A stretch of 64,000 bases of DNA from Mycobacteriaceae bacterium (GCA_903970145.1 CAJCHO010000014.1:1-64000), one strand, 5' to 3'. Counted from the first letter of the stretch, positions 25,224-34,741 are shown. Translations and numbers: made by a program. Notes: generated by a model from the letters alone, not told the origin.

Positions 25224-26543
25224 ATGAGAATGCTCCCTTCGCACAAGTTCGGTCTACCTTCGAACGGACGACCCTCTCTGGCGCACACGCCGGACCCTGA
25301 CCCCAATCGGCGCGACCGGATCGCCGAATGGCTGCTCTACGCACCCCTCGTCCTGACCACGCTCTTTGGAAAATTGGCCATTCCAGCGATGGCTTCCCAG
25401 GGCTTGGGACTTGGCTACCCCTTGATGATCTCCTGTCTCTTGATTGGTCTATTGATCGGAAGGGTAACGATCGATGCGCGTCGCGGCGCCTACTTCGCCG
25501 TGATGATCGGCTTCATCGGCATGGTTCACGCGATCCGGGAGGAGGAATTCTCGCTCTTCTCGCTGCTTTTCATGACCGTGGTCAGCATGATTTCGGTGCT
25601 CAGCGTACCGCAACGTGGCAGGACGCCCGAAGACATGATGCGCTTTGTCGCAAACTACGCTTGCCTGATTGCCATTTGCGGGATCCTGCAGTTCTTTGGA
25701 CAGTTCGTTATCGGGAAGACCTACGCTTTCCCAATAGAGAACCTTGTTCCCAATCAATTCGTCATCAAGGGATTCAACTATCTGAATCCGCTTTACTATG
25801 GATCGTCGGTTCTCAAGACCAATGGCATTTTCCTTCTGGAGCCATCGACCTTCTCGCAGCTCATGGCAATCGGGCTGCTGATGGAAATGATGACCCGAGC
25901 GCGCATTGCGCGCCTGGCGCTGTTTACGCTGGCGATCATCCTCAGCTACTCGGGCACGGGTCTGATCGTCTTGGCAGCCTCACTACCGCTGCTTCTCTAT
26001 ATGGAGAAGCGACTCGATCTTCTGGTGATATTGATCGGAATAGTGGCGCTCGCAGCTGCACTCGCGGTCCCATTGCGCCTGGACGTCTTCATGAGCCGGA
26101 TCCAGGAATTCGGCGATCCGCGATCCAGTGGCTACCAGCGCTTCGTGGGCTGGATCTATGTGGTTCACGACGAATTGGGGCGTGACGGATGGCGGGCCCT
26201 GTTTGGCTTTGGCGCGGGAACCTTTAAACTCGTGGTCGCCCATGCCATCCAATCCTCATCCGAAATGCTCCACGCCAAGATCTTGATCGAATATGGGGTG
26301 GTCGGTTTCGTTCTGTATGTCGGATTTCTGATCTATTGCATCTTCACCTCCCCGATGCCGCTCGCCCTGAAGGTGGCGATCACGATGCAGCAATTCATGG
26401 GCGGCGCGTTCACCGAACCGATCGCCGGAATCGCGCTCACTACCGTTCTATTGATACCCCGGGGACCACCGGTACGGCCCCATTCAGGGCTTGAACGCGC
26501 ACCTGAACCTCCTCCAGCTCGGATAGCCCTGCGGTGGCGCTGA
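25224..26543 (+). CDS. Wzy-like polysaccharide polymerase
   Basis: A 439-residue integral membrane protein with about ten helices and a large central periplasmic loop (about residues 255-340), the typical O-antigen polymerase/ligase layout. A loop contains GYQRFVGWIYV and LFGFGAGTF, resembling the GxGxG-like region of Wzy_C proteins. It probably joins repeat units at the periplasmic face. It starts 13 bases after epsI, in the same run. The last ~30 residues are Pro/Arg-rich and unlike a membrane protein end, but I saw no better continuation in another frame. Polymerases are poorly conserved, so the call rests on topology and position. Confidence 0.75.
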   Translation: MRMLPSHKFGLPSNGRPSLAHTPDPDPNRRDRIAEWLLYAPLVLTTLFGKLAIPAMASQGLGLGYPLMISCLLIGLLIGRVTIDARRGAYFAVMIGFIGMVHAIREEEFSLFSLLFMTVVSMISVLSVPQRGRTPEDMMRFVANYACLIAICGILQFFGQFVIGKTYAFPIENLVPNQFVIKGFNYLNPLYYGSSVLKTNGIFLLEPSTFSQLMAIGLLMEMMTRARIARLALFTLAIILSYSGTGLIVLAASLPLLLYMEKRLDLLVILIGIVALAAALAVPLRLDVFMSRIQEFGDPRSSGYQRFVGWIYVVHDELGRDGWRALFGFGAGTFKLVVAHAIQSSSEMLHAKILIEYGVVGFVLYVGFLIYCIFTSPMPLALKVAITMQQFMGGAFTEPIAGIALTTVLLIPRGPPVRPHSGLERAPEPPPARIALRWR

Positions 26544-26557
26544 ACTTGCTTTGGATT

Positions 26558-26574
26558 CCGGCGAGCGACGCCGG
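26558..26574 (+). repeat. Stem-loop between polymerase and glycosyltransferase genes
   Basis: CCGGCG (26558-26563), loop AGCGA, CGCCGG (26569-26574): a perfect 6-bp GC stem 14 bases after the polymerase stop, followed by GC-rich sequence and no T run. It may partly terminate or process the transcript between the eps core and the glycosyltransferases. Confidence 0.45.
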
Positions 26575-26672
26575 GCGGCGGCGCCGCGCTGACGGATGTT
26601 CAGGCGGCGGGGATGCCAGCCCTGTTGTAAGCGATCTCTAAGGGATGCGCCCGAAGGGGAATAGCGCTCGAA

Positions 26673-27947
26673 TTGCAGCTTTCTAAGGGATTGACCATCT
26701 TTGACGTGACGGCCCCAAGCAAAGTCCTGATCGACGAGACCGCCGCGGTCCTGCGTTGCCTGTGGGTGGCCCGCGAGTTGCCGTTTCCAACCAATACCGG
26801 AGACCGCATCTACTCGGCGCAACTCGCTCAGGCTTTGGCGCGCTCGCGGGTCGATCTGACCTACCTCGGACTGGCGGCGAGCGATCCACGCGACCTACCC
26901 ATGGGTGCCGGACCGACCTGGTCCGGCGTCCCAGGGGTCAAGAAGTCCTACTGGTTAGCCCTGTTTTCGCGGTATCCGCTGGTAGCCGCCGCCCACTCCA
27001 CCAGCGCATTGCGCGCGCGTCTGATTGCCTTGCTCTCTGAATCCTGGGACGTCATCATCCTCGACCACTACAGCAGTGCGTGGGCACTGGACCTGGTCAA
27101 GAATTCGATTCGCACGCAGGGACGCCGAACGATCCTTGGGCACGTGACGCACAACCATGAAGAAGCCATCGCCAAATCCCTGTACCACTCCTATCGAGGT
27201 CTGCTGGCAAAGAAGTTCGTCCTCTATCTGAACTACCTCAAAATCCGCCACTGGGAGCGCCGACTGACAAGCGAAGTGGATGTTGTGGGTGCGATAACCT
27301 CCGAAGATCAACGTGTTTTTGCGACTCAATGCGGCGCCGCAGAAGTGCTGGTGCTGACCCCTGGTCATACGGGGCGAACCGCCGCCGTGCGAGCGATCAC
27401 CTCGGCCGTGCCCAGGCGGGTTGTCCTGGTAGGCTCCTATCGCTGGATCGTCAAGCAACAGAATCTACGGCAACTCCTGCTTGCGGCTGACCAGCCCTTC
27501 GCGAACCACGGCATTGCCTTGGACATCATCGGTGACGTACCCGACGAGATCAGGACCGAGTTCGAAGGGAAGTTGCGCGCCACCGTTTTTCACGGATTCG
27601 TGCCCGATTTCCAGCCCTTTTTTTCCAACGCCCGCATCGCGCTGGTGCCAGAGTGGATCGGTGGCGGATTCAAGCTCAAGTTCCTCGACTACATTTTTGG
27701 CGGAATCCCGGTCGCGACCATCGCTGTGGCGAGCGCAGGATTGCCTGAGGGTGTTCGCCAGCATCTGCTGGAAGCTGTTCAGCTTTCCGACCTGGTCGAT
27801 ATGGTAATCGCGAATATTGACGATCTCGATCGACTCAATGCTCTACAGGTGGGTGCATTTAGCGCCGCGTCCGATCTTTTCGATTGGCAGGACCGCGGCT
27901 GGCTGCTGCGCAATGCGATTGCGAAACATCTTTCGGGCGCCCCATGA
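26673..27947 (+). CDS. Family 4-like glycosyltransferase
   Basis: A 424-residue GT-B type protein. The N-terminus has WVARELPFPTNTGDRIYSAQLAQAL, typical of GT4/TIGR-type sugar transferases, and the C-terminal half has FHGFVPDFQPFFSNARIALVPEWIGGGFKLKFLDYIFGGIPV, the donor-binding region of GT4. The start is unclear: TTG at 26673 is the first; TTG at 26691 and GTG at 26706 are alternatives, the latter 15 bases after an AAGGGA. It ends with an ATGA overlap into the next glycosyltransferase, so the three transferases are coupled. Confidence 0.82.
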   Translation: MQLSKGLTIFDVTAPSKVLIDETAAVLRCLWVARELPFPTNTGDRIYSAQLAQALARSRVDLTYLGLAASDPRDLPMGAGPTWSGVPGVKKSYWLALFSRYPLVAAAHSTSALRARLIALLSESWDVIILDHYSSAWALDLVKNSIRTQGRRTILGHVTHNHEEAIAKSLYHSYRGLLAKKFVLYLNYLKIRHWERRLTSEVDVVGAITSEDQRVFATQCGAAEVLVLTPGHTGRTAAVRAITSAVPRRVVLVGSYRWIVKQQNLRQLLLAADQPFANHGIALDIIGDVPDEIRTEFEGKLRATVFHGFVPDFQPFFSNARIALVPEWIGGGFKLKFLDYIFGGIPVATIAVASAGLPEGVRQHLLEAVQLSDLVDMVIANIDDLDRLNALQVGAFSAASDLFDWQDRGWLLRNAIAKHLSGAP

Positions 27948-28864
27948 TCACGCTCATCGTTCCCACCCGGAATCGGGCGCATACCCTGAAACTGGTGCTG
28001 CCCAGTTACTTCGAACAAAACGAAGTGACGGAACTGATTTTTGTGAGCGATGCGGGAACCGATGAAACCCCGGAGCTCGTCGCGCAATTCGCGCAACTGC
28101 ACCCAGAAAAAAATGTCCAGGTAATCGTCAATGAGCAACGCCGCGGTGCCTCCGTTTCGCGGAACATTGGCGTCGAGCGTTGTCGCAACGAATACGTGCT
28201 GTTCTGCGACGACGATGAGTATCTCGAGGCCGGTTACGCGCATACCTGCCTCAAGAAATTGCGGAATTCCGGAGTTGCGGCCGTATCGGGCCGCCGAGTC
28301 TACATGCGTGATGATGAGTCGCCGGAGCAGGCTCTGCACAGATTTGGCACCGGCATGCGCAACAGCGCGCCATTTCGCCCCCTAATCTGCGAGTACGTGA
28401 ATGGTGCGCGCTTTGCAGGCGACATCGAGCTGCCGATCACCAACGCGATTATTCTGACCACGCGCAGCTTGCTCAAGCGCTTTCCCTATGACGGATTTTA
28501 TGCGCGCGGGAATGGCTATCGTGAGGAGACGGACTTCCAGATGAATCTATTCGTACACGATCTCACGATTCTGGTCACAAACGATTGTCACAGTATTCAC
28601 CTACCCTTGACTCAGGTCAGAACCGGGGGGCAGCGCGTGAATCCATTGCGCAGACTCTATTGGTCGATCTACTACACGAACTATTTTTTTCGAAAGTACT
28701 ATCGAGCTTACGCACGGCGCCTGCGGCTGCGAGCGCCGCGTTGGCTTGCACTAGCGTGTTTCGGAGTTTTCGCGCTCTATCGCGAGACCTTGCGCCCGCC
28801 CCTGTATCTCGTGTGGACGGCACTAAAGCGCCCGTCGGGAAGGACCCATGTCACCGAGCGTTGA
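27944..28864 (+). CDS. Family 2 glycosyltransferase
   Basis: A 306-residue GT-A enzyme: MITLIVPTRNRAHTLK, LIFVSDAGTDETPE, GASVSRNIGVERC, and the metal motif LFCDDDEYLE. The C-terminus has a hydrophobic segment (WLALACFGVFALY) that may touch the membrane. It starts by ATGA overlap with the preceding GT4-like gene and its 3' end overlaps the next GT2 gene by 17 bases. It probably adds a repeat-unit sugar; specificity is unknown. Confidence 0.88.
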   Translation: MITLIVPTRNRAHTLKLVLPSYFEQNEVTELIFVSDAGTDETPELVAQFAQLHPEKNVQVIVNEQRRGASVSRNIGVERCRNEYVLFCDDDEYLEAGYAHTCLKKLRNSGVAAVSGRRVYMRDDESPEQALHRFGTGMRNSAPFRPLICEYVNGARFAGDIELPITNAIILTTRSLLKRFPYDGFYARGNGYREETDFQMNLFVHDLTILVTNDCHSIHLPLTQVRTGGQRVNPLRRLYWSIYYTNYFFRKYYRAYARRLRLRAPRWLALACFGVFALYRETLRPPLYLVWTALKRPSGRTHVTER

Positions 28865-29810
28865 TATCTTGATTCTTTCGTGGAATCGCGTTGAAGACAC
28901 CATTGCGGCTATCCAAAGCGCCCATCAGCAGCAAGGCGTGGAGAAGTCGATCCTGATCGTCGATCAGGGTAGCGAGCCAGCGAGCCTTGCGCGCTTGCGG
29001 GAATACCTGCGCGACATCCCAGAGGCAGTCCTGTTTGAATCCGGCGTGAATCTCGGGGTCGGAGGTGGTCGAAACAAGACGGCCAGTCTGGGTCGCGCAC
29101 CCTATCTTGTAGCACTGGACAGCGATGCCGAATTTGCGGATACCCATTCCGTCGCGCGAGCCGTCGGCTACCTGGAATCCAGGCCCGACCTGTGTGCATT
29201 GGGCTTTCGGATTACCAATTTCTTCACACGCGAGAACGACGCGACCTCATGGGATTACCCCGGCCAGTCATCCACCCACTCGGGGTTCCAGACGACCCGC
29301 TTCGTGGGTGCTGGCCATGCGATCCGGCGCTCGAGCTTCGAAGCGGTAGGCGGATATGACGAACGGCTGTTCTTCTGCGGAGAAGAGTGGGATCTTTGCT
29401 ATCGCATGATCAATAGCGGTAGTCGAGTTGAATACTATCCCGCGGCCGAGGTACTTCATAAGGTTTCACCCGAACATCGGGTGTTCTGGGCAAGGGGCCG
29501 GTTCTTTTACACCACGCGTAATGGACTCTATAGCACCTTCAAGTTTGGAGCCTCGGCGGGCGTGCTGATCGCTGCGGCGGCCGCCTACGCCCTTAGAGGT
29601 ATACGCAACGGCATGCCGTTGGTGGGCGTTCGCGCAACGATTGCGGCCATAGGGATGTGCCGCCAGTTCAGCGCATCCAGTGAGGATAAGAGCCATTATC
29701 GGCTGACGCCGGAGACCATCGCCTATATCAGACACTGCGAGCCAACTCGCGGCGAAAGCGTGTACCACAAGCTTCGTCGCCAATTCAGTCGACTCCCCCA
29801 TCAGGTGTAG
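28848..29810 (+). CDS. Family 2 glycosyltransferase, rhamnosyltransferase-like
   Basis: A 320-residue GT2 enzyme with VDILILSWNRVEDTI, ILIVDQGSEPAS, NLGVGGGRNKTASLGRAP, VALDSDAEFAD (DxD) and the later FVGAGHAIRRSSFEAVGGYDERLFFCGEEWDLCYRM block seen in rhamnosyltransferase-type GT2 proteins. Start ATG at 28848, inside the end of the preceding gene. It is the last plus-strand gene of the run and converges on an acyltransferase gene. Confidence 0.88.
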   Translation: MSPSVDILILSWNRVEDTIAAIQSAHQQQGVEKSILIVDQGSEPASLARLREYLRDIPEAVLFESGVNLGVGGGRNKTASLGRAPYLVALDSDAEFADTHSVARAVGYLESRPDLCALGFRITNFFTRENDATSWDYPGQSSTHSGFQTTRFVGAGHAIRRSSFEAVGGYDERLFFCGEEWDLCYRMINSGSRVEYYPAAEVLHKVSPEHRVFWARGRFFYTTRNGLYSTFKFGASAGVLIAAAAAYALRGIRNGMPLVGVRATIAAIGMCRQFSASSEDKSHYRLTPETIAYIRHCEPTRGESVYHKLRRQFSRLPHQV

Positions 29811-29873
29811 GGCGAATAGCTCGACAGTTCGGACCTTCCTCGTTAGCCGCTGACACAGCAAGCCATGGGCTCG

Positions 29874-31043
29874 CTATTTTGCGGGAGCGGACGGTGCCGA
29901 TTCAGGGGTCTCCTTTTCCGCGACGGATTTTGGACGCCGAACGATCAGCCCCCGGATACGAAGCGACAGGTTTTCGGCGGTCCGCAGAAAATGCTTGCGC
30001 CTGTCCATGATCTTGGATTCGACAAAATGCCAGGAGCAGACCGCACAGAATCCGGCCAACAACAGGCTCAAACCAAGATTGATGTACCAGATTCGATAGT
30101 CCGGCAGCAGGTAGGAAACCGTCTGCTGACAAACAAACCCGTAGAGATAGAGCCCATAGGAATAGTCGGCCGCCTTGCTGATTGGCGTGCGGGGTGGATT
30201 CTGCAATCCGATATAGACCGTCAAATAGGCCACCGGAAGCGGCGCCAGAAACGTAGCGACAGGGAACGACAGGAGTGCCCAGCTCACCGCAAAGGACAGT
30301 AGGCAGAGCGCAGGATTGAAGGGAACTCTGCGCCTCAGAAAATACAGGACCGCCCCGAAGAGGAAGGCCATCACGGTAGCCCAGCCGGAAGGCCCGTCGA
30401 CATTGGGACTCACCCGCTCCTGCAGCGGTGGATAGATGAGGGCGAGTACCGAGATGGCGATGAGCAATGAGGTCAAAACGATCGGACGCCGAGTCAACCC
30501 GATGAGCGCCAGCAGCGCGATCGCGGCGTAGCACCGAAGCTCAAACGGGATGGTCCAAAGCTGGACATTTACGCGCGGTCCGCCCGGATTGCTCTCGAAT
30601 AAGCCAGGCAATATGTAATGAATGTCCCCCAGCGCATTGAGCAGATAGGAATAAAAGCGCGGATCCGAAAAATAATCTGACAGAGAGAACGAGGTAAGGA
30701 GCGGTCCGATGAAGAATGCTGAGAGAACCACTTCGCAGATTAGCGCCGGATAAATTCGAATGGCCCGCAAAGTCAGAAATGAGGTTAGGGTGTTTCGCTC
30801 GAGGCTCCCCGCCACAAGGAAGCCGCTCAGGGCAAAAAACGAGGGGACCAGGAAGTAAAAGAATGCACGGAACGGTCCATGCCAGAACGCTGCTTGTGCG
30901 GTGACCCCGTAGCACACCCAGATGGTGTGCCAGGCAATGATGGTGACTGACAGGAATAGCCGCAAATAGTCGAAACCGGACGGGCGATCCTTCGTCTGGA
31001 CCAATCGGGAAAACAGGGTAGCCGTCCCGCTGTGCACACTCAT
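29874..31043 (-). CDS. Membrane acyltransferase, acyltransferase 3 family (second copy)
   Basis: A 389-residue integral membrane protein of the OafA type. FDYLRLFLSVTIIAWHT carries the R..H region of the family and FYFLVPSFFALSGFLVAGSL the following conserved helix. About ten helices; a basic, cytoplasmic C-terminus. It is distinct from the protein at 10528-11697. Probably O-acylates the exopolysaccharide or a lipid-linked intermediate. It closes the locus on the right, convergent with the last glycosyltransferase. Confidence 0.9.
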   Translation of the reverse strand: MSVHSGTATLFSRLVQTKDRPSGFDYLRLFLSVTIIAWHTIWVCYGVTAQAAFWHGPFRAFFYFLVPSFFALSGFLVAGSLERNTLTSFLTLRAIRIYPALICEVVLSAFFIGPLLTSFSLSDYFSDPRFYSYLLNALGDIHYILPGLFESNPGGPRVNVQLWTIPFELRCYAAIALLALIGLTRRPIVLTSLLIAISVLALIYPPLQERVSPNVDGPSGWATVMAFLFGAVLYFLRRRVPFNPALCLLSFAVSWALLSFPVATFLAPLPVAYLTVYIGLQNPPRTPISKAADYSYGLYLYGFVCQQTVSYLLPDYRIWYINLGLSLLLAGFCAVCSWHFVESKIMDRRKHFLRTAENLSLRIRGLIVRRPKSVAEKETPESAPSAPAK

Positions 31044-31536
31044 TGCATGAAATTCCTGGTGAATTGGATGTGCGCCGAACCGAACTTCATTTTCCGTTGG
31101 TCGTTACGCGATGGGTGAGCAGACCGCCGAACGCCGCCATCCTGAGCTCGACCGGCATCTGGCGTTCCCGCCTCATCCTACCGCGAATCTAACAGCTGAC
31201 AACCGCTGCCCGCAATCGTCGCGGGCGAGGATTGCATCAACTAAGGAAAGAGCGCCAATCAGTTTTCGCGTGAGCGAATTTGCATCGCAATCTTGCGGCT
31301 GGCAATAGTTCGATCGACTTCCCTTCCCGATCCGGCGTCCAGCCGCGTGGGTTCAGGACGGCCTTCATGCAAGGTAACTGCGTTCGCCGGGGCCCCAGTC
31401 GTAGCTAGCGAAAGGATCCAAGCGCTATCCAATCGAGCAATGGCGCGCGATAATCGGTTTCAGCTCGATTCTGCTGCGGTCTCGTGAAGGTCCGGAATCG
31501 TCCCTGCCACCAGCACCAATCTGTGGGAGCGCCACT
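31044..31536. other. Non-coding gap at the right edge of the eps locus
   Basis: About 490 bases between divergent genes. Only a weak plus-strand promoter-like GATAAT (31449-31454) with a poor -35 precedes the lipoprotein gene. No RNA gene, transposon end or convincing small protein was seen. Confidence 0.35.
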
Positions 31537-31752
31537 ATGAAGCTAATTTCGCTAACCCTGATCGGCTCGATCTGGCTTGCTCTATCCGCTTGCGGCGCAG
31601 ATGCGCTCACTGCGTCGGCTACCGCCGCCGCCAATTCAGCCGCGGCGGCGAAGCAGGCCGAGGCACAGAAGGCGGCCATAGAGGCCGATCTCAAGGCCGC
31701 TCAAGACGCTTCACAAAGGCAGGCGGAGCAGGCTGACAAAGCCGCGCAGTAG
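31537..31752 (+). CDS. Small alanine-rich lipoprotein
   Basis: A 71-residue protein with a lipoprotein signal (KLISLTLIGSIWLALSAC; lipobox LSAC, Cys19) followed by an almost pure Ala/Glu/Lys/Gln helix of about 50 residues, predicted to be a coiled coil. GGGAG lies 8 bases before the ATG. Such small helical lipoproteins may sit at the outer membrane like Lpp, but I cannot assign a family. Possible function: envelope spacer or structural lipoprotein; unproven. Confidence 0.7.
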   Translation: MKLISLTLIGSIWLALSACGADALTASATAAANSAAAAKQAEAQKAAIEADLKAAQDASQRQAEQADKAAQ

Positions 31753-31828
31753 CGCCCCTATCAATCCCCGATTCGGGGCTGCAAGACGGGATAGCAAAGG
31801 CTTGGGGTATGCTTAGCAGAGCGCCTTG

Positions 31829-32578
31829 GTGGGAATAAGTCCTCACACCCTGATTCGACTGAGCCTGTTGGCAAGCATTTTGGCGCTTGGGGTCTGCCAC
31901 TGGTTCCAGGACAGGCTGCCGGATCCGCGCTCGCTCGACTCGCACCTGTTCGTCTTTCCGGTTCAAACCCCGACTACCCTCGCACCCTTCACCAGGTCTG
32001 CTGGTGGCATCACCTACACCCTCACTCCCTTGTTCGAATACGACCTCTACGGATTGGTCGTAAGCGAGCACGACTCGCGTGCATTCATCGACTATCTGCA
32101 CAAGGAGTCAGAGGACAACCTGAACGTGGTGGACCTGTGTGTCGCCTGGGGGGACGACGCCCGCTCAGGCATTTATCGGCAGATTCAGTTCTCCTCTGGC
32201 CAATTTACCTGTTATTTTCAGGCGGCAGATCGGGCCGCGATGGCGCAGTTCGACATCTTCCAGATATCGAACAATCATCTGCTGACCGAAGTGCCTTATC
32301 TGGCGCACCTGTTGCGCGCCGTCCATATTGGCGACCAGGTCCATTTCCATGGCTATCTGGTTGAGTATGAGCACGACACCAACGGCAGGCACTTCCACCG
32401 TGGCACGAGCACGACGCGGTTTGATACCGGTGACGGCGCTTGTGAGACGGTGTATGTGACCGACGCGCAAATCCTGGCCTCGCACGGACGCTTCTGGAGG
32501 TGGGGCCAATGGCTGGCAGGACTGGGGCTCATCGCCAGCAGCGTCGCCTGGCTACGGCGTCCGGCAACCCTCGATTGA
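31829..32578 (+). CDS. Hypothetical membrane protein with two terminal helices
   Basis: About 249 residues; not a family I recognise. An N-terminal hydrophobic helix (LIRLSLLASILALGVCHWF), a ~190-residue presumed extracytoplasmic domain with several His and Cys (VVDLCVAW, FTCYFQA, HFHGYLVEYEHD, GACETVYV), and a C-terminal helix (WLAGLGLIASSVAWL). Start is a GTG at 31829, with TTG at 31826 as alternative; no good ribosome site. It follows the lipoprotein gene on the same strand by 76 bases. Confidence 0.65.
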   Translation: MGISPHTLIRLSLLASILALGVCHWFQDRLPDPRSLDSHLFVFPVQTPTTLAPFTRSAGGITYTLTPLFEYDLYGLVVSEHDSRAFIDYLHKESEDNLNVVDLCVAWGDDARSGIYRQIQFSSGQFTCYFQAADRAAMAQFDIFQISNNHLLTEVPYLAHLLRAVHIGDQVHFHGYLVEYEHDTNGRHFHRGTSTTRFDTGDGACETVYVTDAQILASHGRFWRWGQWLAGLGLIASSVAWLRRPATLD

Positions 32579-32679
32579 ATGGCCGTGCGACTAGAACGAG
32601 TCACCGCCGGCCGGTGAATGGCGACTATCCCGACTTTCCCGCGCGCAGTACCATTGCAAGAAACTCGGAGGAGACGAGA

Positions 32680-33048
32680 GTGATCGGATACGTCACGGTG
32701 GGAACCAATGATCTTGCGCGGGCGGCCAGCTTTTACGACAGGCTCCTTGAAAAGTTCGGCGCGCAGCGGATATTCGAGTCCGAGCATGCCGTAATGTGGG
32801 GTGTGAGCGGAAATCCGGCGAGCCTCTGCGTGACGGTGCCATTTGACGGTAAACCGGCCACACGCGGCAATGGCACGATGGTGGCCCTTCTCGCGGCCAG
32901 TACGGATCAGGTGGACGCCGTACATCAATTGGCGCTTTCCCTGGGTGGCAGTGACGAGGGCGCTCCCGGTTTACGTGGCACAAGCTTCTACGCCGCCTAC
33001 TTTCGCGACCTCGACGGCAACAAGCTCAATTGCTTTCTGACACTCTGA
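32680..33048 (+). CDS. VOC (glyoxalase/dioxygenase) superfamily protein
   Basis: A 122-residue single-domain VOC protein: VTVGTNDLARAASFYDRLLEKFG at the N-terminus and FYAAYFRDLDGNKLNCFL at the C-terminus are the usual paired beta-alpha-beta-beta-beta signatures. Substrate unknown; often metal-dependent lyases or resistance proteins. The GTG start at 32680 is fixed by a strong GGAGGAG six bases upstream. It precedes the acyl-CoA synthetase by 13 bases, suggesting co-transcription. Confidence 0.88.
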   Translation: MIGYVTVGTNDLARAASFYDRLLEKFGAQRIFESEHAVMWGVSGNPASLCVTVPFDGKPATRGNGTMVALLAASTDQVDAVHQLALSLGGSDEGAPGLRGTSFYAAYFRDLDGNKLNCFLTL

Positions 33049-33061
33049 AGAGGCAGTTTTG

Positions 33062-34741
33062 ATGAAGCCGACCCTATCGTCAGGCAAGACCTATACCGAG
33101 GTCTGCGAGCGCTTTACCTGGGAGGTGCCGGAGTTTTTCAACATTGGCGCGGCGGCATGCGAACAGTGGGCAGTGCGCGAACCGGAGCGCGTCGCCTTGT
33201 TACACGTGCTGGCGAACGGCCAGGTCGAGCACTACACCTATGCGGACTTACTGCGACTGTCCAGTCAATGCGCGCATCTTCTCGAGTCTCTTGGCATCGT
33301 CAGTGGAGACCGGGTCGCGATCCTGCTGCCGCAGGCCCCTCAGACGGCCTACGCGCATATAGCCGTCTACCGGATGGGCGCTATCGCGCTTCCCCTATTC
33401 ACTTTGTTCGGAGCGGAGGCACTCGAATTCCGTCTGCGCGATTCCGGCGCGCGCTGCGTAATTACCAATCGGGAGGGAGTCGCCCGGCTGGTCGAGCTGC
33501 GAGCCTCTTTACCCCAGCTTGAGCACCTCTTGTGCATCGACGGGCCGGAGCCCGGAGCGACTGACTTTTCCAGCGAAGTCGCGCGCCAGTCGAGTTCGTA
33601 CAGCACCCGGTCCACGCGCGCCGAGGATCCTGCCTTGATCATTTATACCTCGGGCACAACCGGACCACCCAAGGGCGCGCTGCACGCCCATCGCACTCTT
33701 ATTGGACACCTCCCCGGTGTCGAGATGAGTCACAACCTGTTACCCCAAGCGGGTGATCGCATCTGGACGCCAGCCGACTGGGCCTGGATCGGCGGTCTGC
33801 TCGATGTTCTGATGCCCGCGCTCTACCTCGGGGTTCCGGTCGTCGCCCGGCGCTTCGAAAAATTTACGGGCGAAGCGGCGTTCGAGCTGATGCAGGACCT
33901 CGGCGTGCGTAATGCCTTCCTGCCACCAACAGCCCTCAAGATGATGCGCGCTGTCCCGGACAGTGAAAGTCGTTGGAAGCTCAATGTGCGCAGCATCGCC
34001 AGCGGTGGCGAAACTCTGGGCGGTGAGCTACTCGAGTGGGGCAAGCGGGTCTTCGGAGTGACCATCAACGAGTTCTATGGTCAGACTGAATGCAATATGA
34101 TTGTCTCCTCGTGCGCAACGCTCATGCCGGCGCGACCGGGGATCATGGGACGACCCGCGCCCGGTCATCGCATGGCAGTCGTTGATGACCAGGGCCAGGA
34201 AGTCGCGCGCGGCGCGCCCGGCAATATCGCGGTGCTTAGACCGGATCCGGTGATGTTCATCGGTTACTGGAACAATCCACGCGCCACCCTGGCAAAATTT
34301 GTCGGCGATTGGCTGCTCACGGGCGATACTGGCGTACAGGACGAGCAAGGGTGGCTGCGCTTTGTCGGTCGCGACGACGATATCATCACGTCGGCTGGAT
34401 ATCGCATCGGTCCCGGAGAAATCGAGGATTGCCTGTTGCGCCATCCGGCAGTGCGATTCGCAGGGGTGATAGGCAAGCCCGATCCCGAGCGCACCGAAAT
34501 CATCAAGGCCTACATTGTGCTGGCGCCGGGCCATGCTGCAGACGCCGCGCTGGCCGATGAACTCAAGCATTGGGTCCGAACGCGCCTGGCAGCCCACGAG
34601 TATCCCCGCGAGGTCGATTTCGTGGGCGACCTGCCGATGACCGTGACGGGAAAAATTGTGCGTCGTGAGTTGCGCGATCGCGCGCGCCGCGAACTGGCCG
34701 AGCAGCTCGGAGCAAGTGGCTCGTCCTCGACGCGATCCTAG
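33062..34741 (+). CDS. Acyl-CoA synthetase (AMP-forming, acetate/medium-chain type)
   Basis: A 559-residue ANL-superfamily ligase that activates a carboxylic acid as acyl-AMP then acyl-CoA. Core motifs: IIYTSGTTGPPKG (phosphate binding, about 193-205), FYGQTECN, LLTGDTG, DDIITSAGYRIGPGEIE and the C-terminal catalytic Lys in MTVTGKIVRREL. Layout is closest to acetyl-CoA synthetase/ACSM-like enzymes, but the acid is not determined. ATG at 33062 has GAGG eight bases upstream. It converges on and overlaps selD by 4 bases. Confidence 0.92.
   Translation: MKPTLSSGKTYTEVCERFTWEVPEFFNIGAAACEQWAVREPERVALLHVLANGQVEHYTYADLLRLSSQCAHLLESLGIVSGDRVAILLPQAPQTAYAHIAVYRMGAIALPLFTLFGAEALEFRLRDSGARCVITNREGVARLVELRASLPQLEHLLCIDGPEPGATDFSSEVARQSSSYSTRSTRAEDPALIIYTSGTTGPPKGALHAHRTLIGHLPGVEMSHNLLPQAGDRIWTPADWAWIGGLLDVLMPALYLGVPVVARRFEKFTGEAAFELMQDLGVRNAFLPPTALKMMRAVPDSESRWKLNVRSIASGGETLGGELLEWGKRVFGVTINEFYGQTECNMIVSSCATLMPARPGIMGRPAPGHRMAVVDDQGQEVARGAPGNIAVLRPDPVMFIGYWNNPRATLAKFVGDWLLTGDTGVQDEQGWLRFVGRDDDIITSAGYRIGPGEIEDCLLRHPAVRFAGVIGKPDPERTEIIKAYIVLAPGHAADAALADELKHWVRTRLAAHEYPREVDFVGDLPMTVTGKIVRRELRDRARRELAEQLGASGSSSTRS

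Noticed and set aside
26460-26543. Frameshift at the end of the polymerase gene
   Set aside because: The Pro/Arg-rich tail looks odd, but I saw no better continuation in the other frames up to the next gene.
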